From: Gloeocapsa sp. PCC 7428
GTDB taxonomy: Bacteria > Cyanobacteriota > Cyanobacteriia > Cyanobacteriales > Chroococcidiopsidaceae
Length of the DNA: 64,000 nt
Reading direction: 5' to 3'
Assembly (NCBI RefSeq): GCF_000317555.1
Contig: NC_019745.1
Coordinates: 3,348,001-3,412,000, forward strand
Of the stretch, positions 19,858 through 27,964 are shown in pieces. A model generated the notes under the pieces. That model worked only from the letters and a program-made list of their open reading frames with translations, was not told where the DNA came from and ran no database searches. Both the position numbers and the translations under genes were made by a program. Each line of letters opens with the position of its first letter. Positions within the stretch are counted from its first letter, which is position 1.

Positions 19858-20257
19858 CTATCACCTCAGCTTCGGTCAACAACTGCTCTAATTCTTGCAG
19901 AAATTGACCGTAATCGCACTGAGCTTGTACCGCTGACGGGTGTATAATCACCACCAGTAACCATCCAGGCGCGATTCGCGGTAATAAATTTCGGAAAGCT
20001 GCTCGAACCTGACGCTTAATCCGATTGCGAATGACAGCGCGTTTACTCACTTTTGTGCTGACTGAAATACCAAGACGTGTTGGTACTTCTAATAACTCAG
20101 ATGGCTGGAGATCTCCACTAGCAGTGTTAGCAGTATGCTTAGCTTTCCGCTGTAAGGCTCTAAGCGTTATGTGCGAACCATTACGGCGGATTCCTTCCCG
20201 AAACACGGCTCGGAAATCGTGCCGACTTTGCAGTCGATTTGCTTTATGTAAAGCCAC
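19844..20257 (-). CDS. rnpA: Ribonuclease P protein component
   Basis: 137 residues from a GTG start at 20257, giving MALHKANRLQSRHDF, the usual family opening. A longer TTG start at 20281 is also open but less family-like. The RNR motif VSKRAVIRNRIKRQVR is intact. The protein supports RNase P RNA in 5' tRNA maturation. It follows rpmH by about 50 bp on the same strand and overlaps the PH gene by 14 bp. A mid-protein insertion rich in Lys/Ala/Ser (about residues 35-60) is longer than in enteric RnpA. Confidence 0.9.
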   Translation of the reverse strand: MALHKANRLQSRHDFRAVFREGIRRNGSHITLRALQRKAKHTANTASGDLQPSELLEVPTRLGISVSTKVSKRAVIRNRIKRQVRAAFRNLLPRIAPGWLLVVIIHPSAVQAQCDYGQFLQELEQLLTEAEVIDGHS

Positions 20258-20304
20258 GCGTGTTGATCTCGAATGTATCAACGCCTGATTTTTTGCGACT
20301 AATG

Positions 20305-20439
20305 CTAAACCGTTAACCGATGACGTCCTTTTCTTCTACGGGCTTTTATGACATTTTGTCCATCTGGAGTCCGCATCCGAGCGCGGAAACCAGAGGTTCT
20401 TTTTCGTTTGCGGTTAGTACCTTCTAAAGTGCGCTTCAT
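20305..20439 (-). CDS. rpmH: Ribosomal protein L34
   Basis: 44 residues, very basic, beginning [18 protein letters not shown] and ending [11 protein letters not shown], which is textbook L34. The frame runs from ATG at 20439 to TAG at 20305. It heads the conserved rpmH-rnpA-PH-yidC-jag block; the upstream gap to the DUF2808 gene is about 118 bp. Confidence 0.95.
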   Translation of the reverse strand: MKRTLEGTNRKRKRTSGFRARMRTPDGQNVIKARRRKGRHRLTV

Positions 20440-20557
20440 AATTCTTCCTAGCTTAGCTGCCTATGAAAAGTCACAATCTCTTATTATATCACCAAAGTGT
20501 AACTTCAGCAGCAAGGGAGATACAGTAAATTCCGTATCCCATAACCCCAATTTCTTC

Positions 20558-21091
20558 CTAGGTGATACTCAAAATCCACGTGCCTACATAGCGTAGCAGC
20601 GGGACATCACCAGGCGTTTGAATTTGGCAGTTGAAATAGTACATTCCACCAAACGTAGGATTTCTGACATTAGAGAAGACAATTTCAGTACGCGTATTAG
20701 CTGGTACAGGTTCAACTGGGAAGATTTCCACGACGCGGTTTTCTTGATCCCATCTTACTTCTTGTAGTGGTACACTTTTTCCTCTAACACGAACTTCAAT
20801 TCGGTCTGTGTCAAACTTGCCGCGATAGTTTTCAGGATAAGTAACTGTAAATTGAGCAGCAGCCAAATTTAGTCTATTTCCTGGAATGCGCAAACGATAG
20901 CGATCCCAGCCATTAGCTTGTCCACCAAAATCTAGGCGAAAAGGCAACTGGTTCTCGCGTCTGACGCCGCTAAATATTGTAAAACCAGGCAAGGACTGGG
21001 CAAGGGAAACAACAGGGAACCCAGCAATTAAACAACCAGTAACGGCTAAAGCAGAAATTACACGACGCATAGATACTTTTGTGGCTACCAT
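20558..21091 (-). CDS. DUF2808 secreted protein
   Basis: 177 residues with a Sec signal peptide (hydrophobic stretch VISALAVTGCLIAGFPVVSL ending in an AQS cleavage region). The mature part is beta-rich (FRLDFGGQANGWDRYRLRIP, RGKSVPLQEVRW), as in the cyanobacterial DUF2808 family. It is probably periplasmic or on the outer surface, with unknown function. A downstream ATG eight codons in (about 21070) is an equally likely start. Confidence 0.75.
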   Translation of the reverse strand: MVATKVSMRRVISALAVTGCLIAGFPVVSLAQSLPGFTIFSGVRRENQLPFRLDFGGQANGWDRYRLRIPGNRLNLAAAQFTVTYPENYRGKFDTDRIEVRVRGKSVPLQEVRWDQENRVVEIFPVEPVPANTRTEIVFSNVRNPTFGGMYYFNCQIQTPGDVPLLRYVGTWILSIT

Positions 21092-21669
21092 CGGTCTGAT
21101 ACCTAAATAATAGGTGTTTTTACTAAACTTTACCAGAAAGGAGCGAGGAGCTAGGGATAAAGCACGAGGACAAAAAACAAGAGTCTCGCCCCGTGAATCA
21201 GGTCTAATACTCCAGCACTAACGCCATGCAGAGGACGCAGTCTGACACACAAAGCGTCACGATGCAATCCACCAAATGCGTGCTATGAGGTTCTCTTACC
21301 CTCGCTCTTCACTTCTATGATTTGGACGTGCTGTAGTCAAAAAAAGTGCCAATGCTTTGCAATTTTTTAGTATTCGTATTTTAGGCAAATGAGTTAAATT
21401 ACCTTTGCACAATTCACAGAAATGTATTGATAAATGTGTACCAGTGTGTCTATATTTTTGGTTTTCGTTATAAAAGTTGAAACATTTTGCTACACAAATG
21501 CCTATCAGATACGCTAAATTCATCAAGACTCCCAATTTGTTCAAGAAGACTCTTGATGACCAAGTATTAAAGTTACAAAAAGTAACATATAAAATGCTTA
21601 TGGTCACTCAATTTATAAAAGAAGCTAAAGATTGGAATTAGACATCTGGGGATCGCAATAAGATGTGCA

Positions 21670-21688
21670 AAGTTAAGTACAAGTTAAG
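21670..21688 (-). promoter_or_regulatory. Two Pho-box-like half-sites
   Basis: On the minus strand CTTAACTT occurs twice with exactly 3 bp between, matching the PyTTAAPyPy(T/A) half-site with 11-bp period of cyanobacterial SphR/PhoB sites. Only two repeats are present and no gene starts close downstream on that strand; pntA starts 172 bp away on the other strand. It may be chance. Confidence 0.25.
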
Positions 21689-21724
21689 TTTTGAAAAATA
21701 TTAAATCGCAATTGCCGAACCGAT

Positions 21725-21786
21725 AAAGCCTCCACGTAGTCGCAAAGTGGAACACCACTTTTATTTAAAACTCACGGGGAGGTTTT
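21725..21786 (+). ncRNA. Candidate structured leader (attenuator-like) before pntA
   Basis: An outer stem pairs AAAGCCTCC (21725-21733) with GGAGGTTTT (21778-21786), which ends in a T run as in an intrinsic terminator. Inside is a perfect hairpin, AAAGTGG (21744-21750) with CCACTTT (21755-21761) and an AACA loop. It ends 75 bp before the pntA ATG. It could be a conditional terminator in the leader or the end of a separate small transcript. Confidence 0.4.
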
Positions 21787-21860
21787 CATTTGGCTGGAGG
21801 AGCTAGCAAAAAGCCTATTTTTAAGTTGCTTATTTTCGAGATTGTCAGGAAGGAGATTGC

Positions 21861-23027
21861 ATGAGACTAGCAGTTGCAAAAGAAATTGAAGTTGGCGAGC
21901 GTCGTGTTGCTTTAGTACCGGATACTGTCGCCCGATTAGTTAAACAAGGAATTGAAGTATGGGTAGAAGCAGGTGCGGGAGAAAGCGCCTTTTTCACAGA
22001 TACGGATTATGAAACCGCAGGTGCAAAAATCATTAACGACACAGACACTTTATGGCGAGAAACTGATGTTCTCCTCAAAGTAGGAATACCCAAAGAGCGC
22101 GAAGACGGACGCTTGGAGATAGATTTATTGCGTGAGGGCGCAGTTATAGTTAGCTTCTTAAATCCGTTAGGCGAACCCGCGATCGCCCAGCGTTTGGCAC
22201 AAAAACAAATTACCGCGCTGAGTATGGAAATGATCCCGCGCACAACTAGAGCGCAAAGCATGGATGCATTATCATCACAGGCATCGATTGCGGGATACAA
22301 AGCCGTATTAATTGCCGCAGCAGCACTACCAAAATACTTTCCGATGCTGACAACAGCCGCAGGGACAATCGCGCCAGCTAAAGTATTTATCATGGGTGCG
22401 GGAGTTGCAGGGTTACAGGCGATCGCCACCGCCAGACGCTTGGGCGCTGTCGTAGAAGCTTTTGATATTCGCCCTGCGGTGAAAGAAGAAGTTCAAAGCT
22501 TAGGAGCGAAATTTGTCGAAGTACAACTTAACGAAGATACTGTAGCGGATGGCGGATACGCGAAAGAAGTGTCAGAAGCCGCTAAGCAGCGGACGCAAGA
22601 AGTTGTCGCCGAACACATCAAGCAATCTGACGTTGTGATTACAACCGCACAAGTTCCTGGCAAAAAAGCCCCGCTACTCGTGACGGAAGACATGGTGGCG
22701 AACATGAAACCAGGTTCAGTGATTGTCGATCTTGCCGCTGAACAAGGTGGAAACTGTGCTTGTACCGAACCAGGTAAAGACGTGCAGCGCAATGGCGTAA
22801 CAATTATTGGTCCTATCAATTTACCTTCATCGATGCCCGTTCACGCCAGTCAACTGTATTCTAAAAACCTTGTTTCACTTGTTCAACTGCTGATCAAAGA
22901 TGGCAACCTAGACGTAAATTTTGCAGACGATATTGTGAGTGCTGCTTGTATTACACACGCGGGTGAAATTTGCAATCAACGTGTAAAAGAAGCTTTGGCA
23001 ACGTTGAGTAGTGCAACAGCTGGATAA
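21861..23027 (+). CDS. pntA: NAD(P) transhydrogenase subunit alpha part 1 (PntAA)
   Basis: 388 residues; the NAD(H)-binding domain I of proton-translocating transhydrogenase. Visible are MRLAVAKEIEVGERRVALVP, the RTTRAQSMDALSSQA loop, the dinucleotide motif FIMGAGVAGLQAIATARRLGA, and DLAAEQGGN. With the next two genes it forms the split alpha1/alpha2/beta enzyme usual in cyanobacteria, which exchanges hydride between NAD(H) and NADP(H) coupled to the proton gradient. An AGGAAGGAG site precedes the ATG. It is followed after 66 bp, containing short repeats, by the membrane subunit. Confidence 0.93.
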   Translation: MRLAVAKEIEVGERRVALVPDTVARLVKQGIEVWVEAGAGESAFFTDTDYETAGAKIINDTDTLWRETDVLLKVGIPKEREDGRLEIDLLREGAVIVSFLNPLGEPAIAQRLAQKQITALSMEMIPRTTRAQSMDALSSQASIAGYKAVLIAAAALPKYFPMLTTAAGTIAPAKVFIMGAGVAGLQAIATARRLGAVVEAFDIRPAVKEEVQSLGAKFVEVQLNEDTVADGGYAKEVSEAAKQRTQEVVAEHIKQSDVVITTAQVPGKKAPLLVTEDMVANMKPGSVIVDLAAEQGGNCACTEPGKDVQRNGVTIIGPINLPSSMPVHASQLYSKNLVSLVQLLIKDGNLDVNFADDIVSAACITHAGEICNQRVKEALATLSSATAG

Positions 23028-23033
23028 GCGGTG

Positions 23034-23080
23034 ATAGGTAATCAAGGCAATTACCAGTGACCAATTACCAATTACCAATC
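23034..23080. repeat. Short tandem heptamer-type repeats
   Basis: The spacer between pntA part 1 and part 2 is largely copies of (T)AATTACCA and its variants. This STRR type is spread through cyanobacterial intergenic DNA. It lies inside an operon, immediately before the ribosome binding site of the next gene. Confidence 0.7.
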
Positions 23081-23093
23081 AGGAGATTTTTCA

Positions 23094-23387
23094 ATGACAG
23101 AAGCATTACTTGCCGCTTTGTTTGTATTTGTTTTGGCATCTTTTACGGGATTTGAAGTTATTAATAAAGTCCCACCCACACTACATACGCCTTTGATGTC
23201 TGGCGCGAATGCGATTTCAGGCATTGCGGTAATCGGCGCGATTCTAGTTTCAGGTGCCAATGAAGGAAGCGTATCAGTCATTTTAGGCTTAATCGCCGTT
23301 GTGCTAGCAACCATCAACGTTGTAGGTGGTTTTCTAGTAACAGATCGGATGTTGCAAATGTTTAAGAAAAAAGAGGTGAAAGCGTGA
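23094..23387 (+). CDS. NAD(P) transhydrogenase subunit alpha part 2 (PntAB)
   Basis: 97 residues, three to four transmembrane helices with the family segment FEVINKVPPTLHTPLMSG. It is the small membrane part of domain II in three-subunit transhydrogenases. AGGAG lies just upstream of the ATG. It overlaps pntB by four bases (GTGA), so translation is probably coupled. Confidence 0.93.
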   Translation: MTEALLAALFVFVLASFTGFEVINKVPPTLHTPLMSGANAISGIAVIGAILVSGANEGSVSVILGLIAVVLATINVVGGFLVTDRMLQMFKKKEVKA

Positions 23388-24778
23388 GTGACTTTCTACC
23401 AACAGGAATTCAGTTAACTTATTTAGTCGCGGCTTCGTTATTTATTGTCGGTTTAAAGAAATTAGGTTCGCCTGCTACCGCGCGTCAAGGTAATTTCTTA
23501 GCAGCAGTCGGGATGTTGCTTGCTGTTGTGGCAACGCTGCTCGATCGGCAGGTACTAAGCTATGAAATGATTTTAGTCGGCTTGGCAGTTGGTTCGTTAA
23601 TTGGGGCGATCGCGGCGCAAAAAGTAGCAATGACCGCAATGCCACAAATGGTAGGCTTATTAAACGGACTCGGTGGCGCGGCTTCTGCGCTTGTCGCCGT
23701 TGCTGAGTTTTGGCGATTAATGGGAACGTCGCAAGCAATCCCCCTCGATGCCAATATATCGATGCTATTAGATGTGTTTATCGGTGGCGTCACGTTTACT
23801 GGCAGTATGATTGCCTTTGCTAAGTTGCAAGGTTTAATCAGCGGTTCCCCTGTCACATTTCCCCTACAGCAACCGATTAATGCCTTACTTTTAGTTGGTT
23901 TTGTTGTTGGTAGCGGGTATTTATTAGTCTCCCCTGAAAATCTACCCATCTTCTTAGCAGTAGCGGGTATTTCCTTACTCCTTGGCGTATTATTCGTTCT
24001 CCCAATTGGTGGCGGCGATATGCCAGTTGTCATTTCGCTGTTGAACTCGTTATCCGGTTTAGCGGCGAGTGCAGCTGGTTTTGTCGTGATGAATAATATG
24101 CTGATCATCGCGGGTGCTTTGGTAGGTGCATCTGGGTTAATTTTGACGCAGATCATGTGCAAGGCAATGAACCGCTCATTGGGAAGCGTTTTATTTGGCT
24201 CGTTTGGTAAGGCGGGTGTCTCTGGTGGTAGTGGGACAGAAGATAAAACTGTCCACAGCATTGATCCCGAAGAAGGCGCAATGATGCTGGGTTATGCGCG
24301 ATCGGTGGTGATTGTTCCTGGCTACGGTATGGCAGTCGCGCAAGCACAGCATAGCGTTCGCGAATTGGCAGATCAACTCGAAAAAATGGGCGTGGAGGTT
24401 AAGTATGCAATTCACCCCGTTGCAGGAAGAATGCCAGGGCATATGAATGTGTTGCTTGCCGAAGCGAACGTACCGTATCCGCAGTTGTACGACATGGACG
24501 ATATCAATCCCCAGTTTGAGCAAACTGATGTCGCGTTGGTAATTGGGGCAAATGATGTCGTGAATCCCGCAGCGCGTAGCGATGCTGCTAGCCCAATTTA
24601 TGGAATGCCCATTTTGGAAGTCGATCGCGCTAAGCACACAATCGTGATTAAACGGGGAATGAGTACCGGCTTTGCTGGAGTAGATAACGATCTATTTTAC
24701 AAAGATAAAACGATGATGCTCTTTGGCAGTGCGAAAGATGTGGTAGCGAAGTTGGTTTCTGAAGTGAAGCAGCTATAA
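23384..24778 (+). CDS. pntB: NAD(P) transhydrogenase subunit beta (PntB)
   Basis: 464 residues starting with GTG inside the end of the preceding gene. About nine transmembrane helices (1-260) are followed by the NADP(H)-binding domain III with VIVPGYGMAVAQAQHSVREL, HPVAGRMPGHMNVLLAEA, GANDVVNPAA and KRGMSTGFAGVDN. It completes the proton-translocating transhydrogenase with the two genes before it. A strong terminator follows at 24811-24848. Confidence 0.94.
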   Translation: MSDFLPTGIQLTYLVAASLFIVGLKKLGSPATARQGNFLAAVGMLLAVVATLLDRQVLSYEMILVGLAVGSLIGAIAAQKVAMTAMPQMVGLLNGLGGAASALVAVAEFWRLMGTSQAIPLDANISMLLDVFIGGVTFTGSMIAFAKLQGLISGSPVTFPLQQPINALLLVGFVVGSGYLLVSPENLPIFLAVAGISLLLGVLFVLPIGGGDMPVVISLLNSLSGLAASAAGFVVMNNMLIIAGALVGASGLILTQIMCKAMNRSLGSVLFGSFGKAGVSGGSGTEDKTVHSIDPEEGAMMLGYARSVVIVPGYGMAVAQAQHSVRELADQLEKMGVEVKYAIHPVAGRMPGHMNVLLAEANVPYPQLYDMDDINPQFEQTDVALVIGANDVVNPAARSDAASPIYGMPILEVDRAKHTIVIKRGMSTGFAGVDNDLFYKDKTMMLFGSAKDVVAKLVSEVKQL

Positions 24779-24810
24779 ACTATCTCAATCACAACTGATA
24801 AATCTATGAG

Positions 24811-24848
24811 CTTGCCTTGAGAGATGAAGCCTCTTGAGGCAAGTTCTT
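24811..24848 (+). terminator. Intrinsic terminator of pnt operon
   Basis: CTTGCCTTGAGAG (24811-24823) pairs with CTCTTGAGGCAAG (24831-24843) over 13 bp with two G-T pairs, and is followed by a T-rich run. It lies 33 bp after the pntB stop. Confidence 0.85.
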
Positions 24849-24885
24849 TTATTTAAGTAGAATTACTTATGGTTATTACTATATT

Positions 24886-24966
24886 GTACCATTTCACTAA
24901 ATGAAAACGACAAATCATTTCTCCTCTGCTCCCTATTTGTAGTAACTTCAAAGTGAAATAGTATTA
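24886..24966. mobile_element. MITE-like element, copy B
   Basis: Short 81-bp copy of the family seen at 9950-10123 and 40439-40542, in the opposite orientation. It runs from GTACCATTTCACTAAATGA through AATCATTTCTCCTCTGCTCC and CTATTTGTAGTAACTTCAAA to GTGAAATAGTATTAT. It lies between the pnt terminator and the promoter of the candidate small RNA at 25017. Confidence 0.75.
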
Positions 24967-24982
24967 TACAGGTTCGCTATAG

Positions 24983-25011
24983 TTGACGAAAAGTTGATTA
25001 AAAGGTATATT
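24983..25011 (+). promoter_or_regulatory. Sigma-70-type promoter of candidate small RNA
   Basis: TTGACG at 24983-24988 and TATATT at 25006-25011 are separated by exactly 17 bp, a near-consensus vegetative promoter. Transcription would begin around 25016-25019, immediately before three hairpins. No open frame follows. Confidence 0.6.
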
Positions 25012-25016
25012 TAAAG

Positions 25017-25087
25017 GTAGGCTCAGCCTAGGGGTGGTCGTAGACCGCCGCACCATTACCGCGTTTCAAGGCGGTTTTGTTGTTTTT
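25017..25087 (+). ncRNA. Candidate small structured RNA converging on the DUF3800 gene
   Basis: About 70 nt. Three consecutive hairpins are visible: TAGGC-TCA-GCCTA (25018-25030); GGTGGTC-GTA-GACCGCC (25033-25049, one G-T pair); and ACCGC/GCGGT (25058-25062 with 25071-25075), followed by TTTTGTTGTTTTT, so the last hairpin is an intrinsic terminator. A good promoter with 17-bp spacing lies immediately upstream. The RNA ends at the stop codon of the minus-strand DUF3800 gene and is antisense to its 3' untranslated region. Candidate structured RNAs near DUF3800 genes have been reported as a set of families in comparative surveys; whether this belongs to one of them needs a covariance-model search. 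Confidence 0.6.
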
Positions 25088-25895
25088 AGGGGTAATCATC
25101 AAAGCAGTAATATTTAACTCCTAAACTATCTACAAGACTAAGTTCTAAGTCACAATCAACTAGCAACTTAGCCTTTTTAAGGCTTAAAAACGCTTGGTTA
25201 TTTGGATTGGTTTTACTAGTAACAACCGGATATAAGCATAAGTCAGCAATTTGCATCACTGCATTACTCTTTTTCTTGCTATCGATTCCACGCAGTAGAG
25301 ATGAAAAGTCGTTAGCAGATAGCGGAAAATATTTATTTGCTCGAATAGTATCAAAAGGGTGTCCTTGAGAGCGCAATTCATTAAAGTAGGATTTGATTAG
25401 TCTATCTTCTCTTTTTCCAGCAGCTTCAAAATAAACCATTAATGTACCATTTTTGGCAGCTACGTACTTAGCTGCACGTTCCACTAAAATAGTGAATGCA
25501 CTTTTCATCATCTCCCATGTATCCTCGCCATATTTTTCTAAGTAGCGTTTCAGATAACCATGACGAGATATAACACAGGCATGAACAATAATAGGGCAAC
25601 GAACGATTGTATTAGTTAAATCCTCCATGAATTGTTGATACTCTACTTCTGAAAGATTTCCTAACCAATCATAATTGTTCTTTTTAGAACGTATTTCACT
25701 CCCGTGCAAAGGTATATCTACAGCAATATTCCAACGCTGTTTAAACTCTAACACTAATGCTTCAATAATCTGTTCGTGACCTCTATTTATTAAAACACCA
25801 CCCATCCCAAAAAAAGGACACTGGTCTTTTGGATTAGGTTTAGGACTACCTGAATCATCGAGGTATAAAGCAAATTCACTGTACTGTAATTTCAT
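25086..25895 (-). CDS. DUF3800 domain protein
   Basis: 269 residues. The N terminus has YLDDSGS (D13, D14, S15, G16), the DUF3800 signature. Other conserved points are PLHGSEIR (H64, E67), VYFEAAG (E157) and MQIADLCLYPV (D218). The spaced acidic residues, starting on a first beta strand, resemble an RNase H-like metal site; that is an inference and no activity is established. DUF3800 genes are often found in mobile or defence-type contexts and near small structured RNAs. Here the gene is alone between the pnt operon and phoD, with a MITE and a candidate RNA at its 3' end. It looks AT-richer than its neighbours, consistent with transfer. Confidence 0.8.
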   Translation of the reverse strand: MKLQYSEFALYLDDSGSPKPNPKDQCPFFGMGGVLINRGHEQIIEALVLEFKQRWNIAVDIPLHGSEIRSKKNNYDWLGNLSEVEYQQFMEDLTNTIVRCPIIVHACVISRHGYLKRYLEKYGEDTWEMMKSAFTILVERAAKYVAAKNGTLMVYFEAAGKREDRLIKSYFNELRSQGHPFDTIRANKYFPLSANDFSSLLRGIDSKKKSNAVMQIADLCLYPVVTSKTNPNNQAFLSLKKAKLLVDCDLELSLVDSLGVKYYCFDDYP

Positions 25896-26023
25896 AAAAT
25901 GGGAAATCGTAATAAATTTCTTTTTGTTTCATACTCAACAATTTCTATAAAAAACACTACACAATTTTGATTAAAGGTATAAAACAAAGCCATAGTAAAA
26001 TTCTTCTCAAAGTGAAATTTTAG

Positions 26024-26064
26024 CTTAAAACAAGTTTAACGCTAGCTTGAACAGCAGTTAATTA
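26024..26064 (+). promoter_or_regulatory. Pho box (SphR-type) upstream of phoD
   Basis: Four 8-base units, CTTAAAAC, TTTAACGC, CTTGAACA and GTTAATTA, are each separated by 3 bp. This gives the 11-bp period of cyanobacterial Pho boxes (PyTTAAPyPyT/A). The array lies 113 bp before the phoD ATG. The genes for the likely regulator pair SphS/SphR are at 45.3-47.5 kb in the same window. Confidence 0.65.
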
Positions 26065-26176
26065 TCAATTGATATCTTTCATAAGAGTCTTTTACTCAGA
26101 AAAAGTTTGGTTACTTTATTAAGTCTTGGATTTTTTGAGTTACCCGACTTTAAAGAAGATATTTAGAGGAATTAAT

Positions 26177-27751
26177 ATGGCTCGTTGGGATGTGGAGCGT
26201 TTGCTGTTGACTGGGATGCAGCGGCGACGCTTGCTGATCGGTGTGAGTGCATTAACAAGTTTGGCGATCGCAAGTCAATTTTCGCGGCGAGTCGTTGCTC
26301 AACCAAAATTTTCTGATTATCCCTTCAAACTTGGTGTCGCTTCAGGAGAACCATTACCCGATGGTTTTGTGATTTGGACGCGGTTAGCACCTCAACCCCT
26401 CAACGGTGGGGGAATGCCAAGGCAGAATATTGAAGTGCGCTGGCAAGTAGCACGAGATCCCAAAATGCAGCAAGTTGTCCAAAAAGGAACGGCGATCGCA
26501 ACTCCTGAACTTGCGCATTCGGTTCATGTCGAAGTGCAAGGTTTAGAACCAAATCGCTGGTATTGGTATCAATTCAAAGTAGGTAACGATACAAGTCGCA
26601 TCGGCAGAACGCGCACTGCACCTGCAAGAGGCGATCGCTTACAACAACTGACTTTTGCGTTTGCTTCATGTCAAGATTGGCAAAATGGTTTTTATTCTGC
26701 CTACCGCAACATGGCGCGAGAAGAACTCGATTTTGTCGTCCATCTCGGCGATTATATTTACGAATACGGACCTGATTTTAGCAAACCACGCCAACACAAC
26801 AGCGCTGAAATTATCAGCCTTGTAGATTACCGCAATCGTCATGCTTTGTACAAAACCGGATTTCACTTACAAGCGGTTCATGCAAAGTTTCCTTGGATTG
26901 TCACTTGGGACGATCACGAAGTTGATAATAATTACGCCAACTTCATTCCCGAAGACGATCAAACGCGCGAAGAGTTTATTCAACGTCGTGCCAATGCTTA
27001 CCAAGCTTATTACGAGCATATGCCATTGCGTTTATCTTCCTTGCCCAAAGGTCCCGATATGCAACTTTATCGGCGTTTGACTTTTGGTGATTTAGCAGAG
27101 TTTTTTGTCTTAGATACCCGCCAATACCGCAGCGATCAGCCGTGTGGAGATGGCTTAAAACCTCGGTGCGCGGAGGCTTTGGCAGAAAAGGCGACGATGA
27201 CGGGTAAAGAACAAGAACGCTGGTTATTTAAAGGATTAGAGCGATCGCCCGCGCGTTGGAATGTGATTGCCCAACAAACAATGATGGCTCAATTTGACTT
27301 TGATGCGCGTTCAGATAGTGAAACGTTTAACCTCGATCAATGGGATGGCTACGTTGCCGCACGCGATCGCCTGTTTCACTTCATCCAACAACGCAAAGTG
27401 GCTAACCCTGTTGTGATTACAGGTGACATTCACTCTAGCTGGATACACGATCTCAAAGCCGACTTTAACAATCCTGCTTCACCTACCATCGGTACAGAAT
27501 TTGTCGGAACTTCGATTACTTCGGATTTTCCTACGCAGTTTATCGCCCCAGTCACCGCAGCTTTAGCCGATAATCCACATACTAAGTTTTTCGACGGTGC
27601 TTTTCGCGGCTACGTTCGCTGTCAACTTACACCTAAACAATGGCGTAGCGATTATCGAGTTGTTTCATCAATTCTCGACCCACAAGCTCCAGCGAGTACG
27701 CTAGCGTCGTTCATTGTCGAAAATGGACATCCAGGCGCTCAAAATGCATAA
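26177..27751 (+). CDS. phoD: Alkaline phosphatase PhoD
   Basis: About 524 residues from the ATG at 26177, which has GAGGA upstream; a TTG 17 codons earlier is open but unlikely. The N terminus carries a twin-arginine signal (QRRRLLIGVSALTSLAIAS), so the enzyme is exported folded. PhoD-family features follow: FPFKLGVASGEP-like start of the Ig-like domain, SCQDWQNGFY, HLGDYIYEYG, WDDHEVDNNY, and GDIHSSW near the C terminus, which together give the Ca/Fe metal site. It releases phosphate from esters outside the cytoplasm. A Pho-box array precedes it and a terminator follows. Confidence 0.92.
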   Translation: MARWDVERLLLTGMQRRRLLIGVSALTSLAIASQFSRRVVAQPKFSDYPFKLGVASGEPLPDGFVIWTRLAPQPLNGGGMPRQNIEVRWQVARDPKMQQVVQKGTAIATPELAHSVHVEVQGLEPNRWYWYQFKVGNDTSRIGRTRTAPARGDRLQQLTFAFASCQDWQNGFYSAYRNMAREELDFVVHLGDYIYEYGPDFSKPRQHNSAEIISLVDYRNRHALYKTGFHLQAVHAKFPWIVTWDDHEVDNNYANFIPEDDQTREEFIQRRANAYQAYYEHMPLRLSSLPKGPDMQLYRRLTFGDLAEFFVLDTRQYRSDQPCGDGLKPRCAEALAEKATMTGKEQERWLFKGLERSPARWNVIAQQTMMAQFDFDARSDSETFNLDQWDGYVAARDRLFHFIQQRKVANPVVITGDIHSSWIHDLKADFNNPASPTIGTEFVGTSITSDFPTQFIAPVTAALADNPHTKFFDGAFRGYVRCQLTPKQWRSDYRVVSSILDPQAPASTLASFIVENGHPGAQNA

Positions 27752-27770
27752 AGATAATATTTTGTCAAGA

Positions 27771-27797
27771 GGGTAAGGCGATGCTTTACCCCTTTTT
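27771..27797 (+). terminator. Intrinsic terminator of phoD
   Basis: GGGTAA (27771-27776) pairs with TTACCC (27786-27791) around a 9-base loop, followed by CTTTTT. It overlaps the last codons of the convergent small membrane-protein gene. Confidence 0.7.
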
Positions 27798-27956
27798 GCG
27801 TTTGTATCTACCTGAGGTGCGGTTTTCGCGTTTTTCTTTATCTTGGCGACGGCGATCGCGCCAATCAGCAGCTGTTAAGTACAAAACACCTCCGGTTACT
27901 GCAACCAGTAACCCAAAGGCAATTAAAACAAGAACATTAAGTGCTGTCGTTTCCAC
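27786..27956 (-). CDS. Small single-pass membrane protein downstream of petN
   Basis: 56 residues from a GTG start at 27956 to TAA at 27786. One hydrophobic helix (LNVLVLIAFGLLVAVTGGVL) is followed by YLTAADWRDRRRQ and a strongly basic tail. It starts 8 bp after the petN stop on the same strand, so it is probably cotranscribed. I do not recognise a named family. The location suggests a thylakoid membrane role, but that is inference only. Confidence 0.7.
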   Translation of the reverse strand: METTALNVLVLIAFGLLVAVTGGVLYLTAADWRDRRRQDKEKRENRTSGRYKRKKG

Positions 27957-27964
27957 TTGAGCTT

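Larger units (their letters stand above)
21092..21860. other. Long spacer upstream of pnt operon
   Basis: This 769-base gap holds a probable structured leader at 21725-21786 and a paired CTTAACTT motif at 21670-21688, both listed. A 103-codon minus frame at 21296-21607 lacks protein-like features and I do not call it. The rest is AT-rich. Confidence 0.5.

Noticed and set aside
21296-21607. 103-codon minus-strand frame upstream of the pnt operon
   Set aside because: Composition follows AT-rich intergenic DNA, with no domain, no signal and no convincing ribosome site; not enough to call a gene.
23560-24261. 233-codon minus-strand frame opposite pntB
   Set aside because: It is antisense to the membrane part of pntB; its Thr/Pro/Ile-rich composition is what reversed transmembrane coding gives.
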